This document shows, in pieces, positions 61,033-64,000 of a stretch of DNA of 64,000 nt. How positions within the stretch are numbered: the stretch's first letter is position 1; each line of letters opens with the position of its first letter. The DNA comes from Sediminibacterium sp. TEGAF015. Its GTDB lineage: Bacteria; Bacteroidota; Bacteroidia; Chitinophagales; Chitinophagaceae. The DNA lies in contig NZ_AP026683.1 of NCBI RefSeq assembly GCF_025997995.1, forward strand, positions 1,736,501 through 1,800,500, written 5' to 3'. Below the pieces are notes generated by a model. The model was not told the origin of the DNA and did no database searches. It saw only the letters and a program-made list of their open reading frames with translations. A program made the position numbers and the translations under genes.

Positions 61033-64000
61033 TTAGAATCCAACATTTAAGCCAATAGTAATGGTGCGTTGGTTAGCTACTGTATTTCTGTCGATACCAA
61101 AGTTGGTAGTACCGTTACCGTTTGAAGAAACTTCAGGATCTGGACCCGGATACTTGGTAATAATTAACAAGTTGTTTCCAGAAACGTAGAAACGGGCATT
61201 CGAAATTTTAGCTTTATCTAATAAAGATTTAGGAAGATTATATCCAATGGTTAAAGTTCTTAACTTAATGAAATCTCCTTTGAATACGTTGATATCAAGC
61301 GGGAAAGAAGAACCGTTAGAAACGTTGTCACCAAACACTGGTTTAGGAAACTCCGTTACATCACCAGGCTTCTGCCATCTGTTCAATACCCCTACTTCGT
61401 TGTTCCAGAAACGCTGATCTCTTAAACCAGCCTGAGTTCCGTAATACAAGTAGTTGCCCATTTGGTAAGTAAACAATGCATTTAATTCAAAATTCTTGAA
61501 GCGAATATTGTTTTCGAAACCACCAAAAATTTTCGCATGTGTATTCTTGTACACAACAGCGTCCGCACTACTTACGGTAGGAGCTACAGATCCATCAGCG
61601 TACATAAAACGAGACTGACCAGCAGGAGCTACGTGTTGAAAGAATACCTGACGACCTTGGCTATTGATGAAAATTCTGCGTCCAGTTGCAGGATCAACCC
61701 CAGCAGTTCTGGTAACGAATAACATACCAATTGGCTGACCGGGAATCGTAATGCTAGGATTTTCCAAACCGCTAGTAGAAGAAACGATGCTATTAATACC
61801 TGGAGCCAACGATAATACTTTGTTATCGTTTGTAGACAAGTTAAATGAAGTAGTCCAGCTAAAATCCTTCTTTTGAATCACATTGTATTTCAAATCAAAT
61901 TCAAACCCTCTATTGTACATAGAACCAATATTGGTAGGAATGCTAGAAGGCAAACCAGCAGATGGAGGTTGCGGTACAAATAATAATAAACCATCATTAT
62001 TACTGTTATAGTAGCCTACTTCAGCTGTCAAACGATCGTTGAACAATCCAAAGTTCAAACCGACATCTGTCTTCTTACTGGTTTCCCAAGTAAGGTTAGG
62101 GTTACCTGCCTGGCTGTACGCTACGGTAGCAAAACCACCATATAAACCAGAACCATAAGATGATAAGGAAGCAAAGTTACCTAAGCCACCAATATTACCT
62201 ACTTTACCATAGCTAGCTCTCAATCTCAAACTGCTGAATACTTGGTCCAACTTCATGTTCTGAATGAACTTTTCAGTAAGCACATCCCAGCTGGCAGAAA
62301 CACCCCAGAAAGTACCATACTTACTATTTGCACCCAACTGAGAAGCACCATCTCTACGCACGTTAGCAGTTAAGAAATACTTTCTGTTGTAGTTATATTG
62401 TGCACGGGCAAATTCAGAATATAAATAGTTTTCTCCAATACCCAATCCTGATGCATTAGGTGTTGCCCATCCACCCTGAATATTAGTAAATGCAGGGTCA
62501 GAAACCGTTACGCGGTTTAACCCGTAACTATTATTGTCAGATTTCTGGTGTTCAATACCCGCCAAAATCCCTACAGTATGCTTTTCAGCAAATACCTTGT
62601 CAAACTGTGCAGTGGTAGTCCATACCCAGCGCTTGTTTTTGTTGAAAATGGCAGTAACAGAACCAGTAGAAGAAAAACCTTCACCTGACAAAGGATGTGA
62701 GAATAAATCATTGTCAACCATTAGGTAATCCAAACCATACTGTGTTCTTAGCGCTAACCAATTTACTGGCTTAAATTGTGCATAAACATTACTGATTAAG
62801 TGTTCGCCATAACTGTTAGATCTATTTAAATCAAGTGCAATCTGTGGATTGTAAAATCCAACCTGGCCCAATTTGTTACCCATAACACCAATTAAACCAT
62901 TGGCCTGATTATACGATCCATCGGCCAAATAAGGACCCACGTTTGGTGCGGTAATCAATGCAACACGTCCCATACCGGCCGTGTTAAAAGCTTCACCTGC
63001 CAATGAACCAGAACTTGCAGCAGCAGTGTTCTTATCACTAGTATATTGAATTTTTCCACCCATGGTAAAGAACTTACCTGCTTTGTGGTCAATATTCATT
63101 AACAAACTCAAACGTTTGAAATCATTTTTCCTGATGATACCTTGCTGTTCAGTATATCCAGCAGAAAAATAATAGCTGGTTGACTCGTTAGCACCAGATA
63201 AACTGATAGTATTGCTATGTTGAATACCTTGACGATAAATGATATCAGCCCAATTGGTATTGATAATTTTACCATCAGGTCCTGTAGTAGTAGCAAAAGC
63301 GTTGGTAGCCGCATTGAATGTACCCGCATTTCTCAAGGCTTCATTCTTGTAATCGGTATACTGTTGCGCATCCAATACTTTTTGCAAACGCTGAGGATTA
63401 CTATAACCAACCCAGCTATCAACAGTTACTTTAGAACGTCCAGGTTTACCTTTCTTAGTAGTAATGAACAAGACACCATTCGCGGCACGGCTACCATAGA
63501 TAGCAGTTGCAGCAGCGTCTTTAGCAACGTCCACACTTTCAATATCATTTGGATTGATAGAAGACAAAACGTTACCAGCAGCATTGGTAGAACTTCCGTC
63601 ACCGGTAAATACCGCAACTCCATCTACTACAATCAAAGGATAAGAAGAAAGAGAAATGGAGTTCGTACCTCTGATTCTTAAAACAGGAGGTGCGTTCAAT
63701 ACACCACTAGGTATTACCACTTGAACACCAGCAGCTCTACCACCCAAGGCTTGTTCAAAGCTTTGTGTAGGCTTATTGGCTAAAGCTTCCCCTTTTACGC
63801 TAGCAATACTTCCTGTTAAATCTTTTTTCTTCTGTGTACCGTAACCCACCACAACCACTTCACTGAGTGATTTGTCTTCTTGGTTAAGATTCACATTAAC
63901 AGAAGAAAGCCCATTGATATTAACATCTTTGGAATCGAAACCCACATAACTAATACGAAGGGTTCTTACTTTCTCAGTTACTTGAATGGAAAAATTTCCG
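61033..64000 (-). CDS. SusC/RagA-family TonB-linked transporter, partial (N-terminus beyond right edge)
   Basis: The frame continues without a stop to the right edge, reading GNFSIQVTEKVRTLRISYVGFDSKDVNI before the TonB-box-like SEVVVVGYGTQKK. The GTG at 63945 is therefore not a start. What is missing is the signal peptide and most of the CarboxypepD_reg domain. The plug (FEQALGGRAAGVQVV, RIRGTNSISLSSYPLIVVDGVAV, IESVDVAKDAAATAIYGSRAANGVLFITTKKGK) and the barrel are present, ending TITIGLNVGF. About 989 residues are visible. It pairs with the SusD at 59548. Confidence 0.93.
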   Translation of the reverse strand, partial: GNFSIQVTEKVRTLRISYVGFDSKDVNINGLSSVNVNLNQEDKSLSEVVVVGYGTQKKKDLTGSIASVKGEALANKPTQSFEQALGGRAAGVQVVIPSGVLNAPPVLRIRGTNSISLSSYPLIVVDGVAVFTGDGSSTNAAGNVLSSINPNDIESVDVAKDAAATAIYGSRAANGVLFITTKKGKPGRSKVTVDSWVGYSNPQRLQKVLDAQQYTDYKNEALRNAGTFNAATNAFATTTGPDGKIINTNWADIIYRQGIQHSNTISLSGANESTSYYFSAGYTEQQGIIRKNDFKRLSLLMNIDHKAGKFFTMGGKIQYTSDKNTAAASSGSLAGEAFNTAGMGRVALITAPNVGPYLADGSYNQANGLIGVMGNKLGQVGFYNPQIALDLNRSNSYGEHLISNVYAQFKPVNWLALRTQYGLDYLMVDNDLFSHPLSGEGFSSTGSVTAIFNKNKRWVWTTTAQFDKVFAEKHTVGILAGIEHQKSDNNSYGLNRVTVSDPAFTNIQGGWATPNASGLGIGENYLYSEFARAQYNYNRKYFLTANVRRDGASQLGANSKYGTFWGVSASWDVLTEKFIQNMKLDQVFSSLRLRASYGKVGNIGGLGNFASLSSYGSGLYGGFATVAYSQAGNPNLTWETSKKTDVGLNFGLFNDRLTAEVGYYNSNNDGLLLFVPQPPSAGLPSSIPTNIGSMYNRGFEFDLKYNVIQKKDFSWTTSFNLSTNDNKVLSLAPGINSIVSSTSGLENPSITIPGQPIGMLFVTRTAGVDPATGRRIFINSQGRQVFFQHVAPAGQSRFMYADGSVAPTVSSADAVVYKNTHAKIFGGFENNIRFKNFELNALFTYQMGNYLYYGTQAGLRDQRFWNNEVGVLNRWQKPGDVTEFPKPVFGDNVSNGSSFPLDINVFKGDFIKLRTLTIGYNLPKSLLDKAKISNARFYVSGNNLLIITKYPGPDPEVSSNGNGTTNFGIDRNTVANQRTITIGLNVGF

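Noticed and set aside
63217..63681. 154-residue plus-strand frame inside the second SusC gene
   Set aside because: The same type of shadow; the SusC plug domain on the minus strand accounts for the sequence.

Overview
The window looks like chromosomal DNA of a Bacteroidota bacterium, most likely from the Chitinophagaceae/Sphingobacteriia side. The signs are two tandem SusC/SusD pairs, a GldA-like ABC ATPase, a fused alpha/beta E1 dehydrogenase, DUF1800/DUF1501 and OPT/POT pairs, an almost complete lack of Shine-Dalgarno sequences, and promoters of the Bacteroidota type (TTG, about 17-20 nt, TAnnTTTG). Nearly all of it is ordinary coding sequence. I saw no rRNA, tRNA, CRISPR array, transposase or prophage.

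Layout. 1-910: a partial secreted protein of unknown function leaving the left edge. 1016-4584: a PhoB/PhoR-like two-component system, then a DUF47 accessory protein and a PiT phosphate permease, read as a phosphate-sensing and uptake block. 4644-8177: galE, two tandem paralogous secreted proteins, and prfA. 8232-13064: a propeller-type histidine kinase divergent from a LuxR-type response regulator, with matching 20-bp palindromes on both sides of the regulator gene, followed by a secreted protein. 13142-15918: gldA-like, eno, ftsB/divIC and a small protein. 16198-18399: nth, a GH43 glycosidase and a YefM-YoeB toxin-antitoxin pair. 18433-24926: 2-oxoacid:ferredoxin oxidoreductase alpha subunit, a Bax-inhibitor-1 family protein, the fused E1 dehydrogenase and a class C serine hydrolase.

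24962-27559 is an AT-rich island with three exported proteins of foreign appearance. The first gene carries a C-terminal Tae4-like peptidoglycan amidase domain behind a lipoprotein signal. It is followed 2 nt later by a small secreted protein and then by a second one, both candidate immunity proteins. A run of seven G (C on the coding strand) lies inside the signal-peptide codons and puts the only good ATG out of frame. With six C, a textbook lipoprotein signal would be restored. This is the part of the window most worth a second look.

27626-34337: a minus-strand run of POT and OPT peptide transporters, DUF1800 and DUF1501. 34408-42459: purD, then the cell-shape operon mreBCD-mrdA-rodA (mreC starts at TTG) and an MBL-fold hydrolase. 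42496-44094: an ECF sigma factor, anti-sigma and sensor operon. 44184-49156: PEP carboxylase, an AlkA-like glycosylase, two small proteins and an M23 peptidase. 49254-54466: alaS, gatB and a TlpA-like lipoprotein. 54677-64000: two tandem SusC/SusD pairs on the minus strand, the last SusC leaving the right edge.

Two transcription terminators (after the PiT gene and after eno) have U-runs that end exactly at the ATG of the next gene. The gene-start region of galE and of ftsB is therefore a terminator hairpin.
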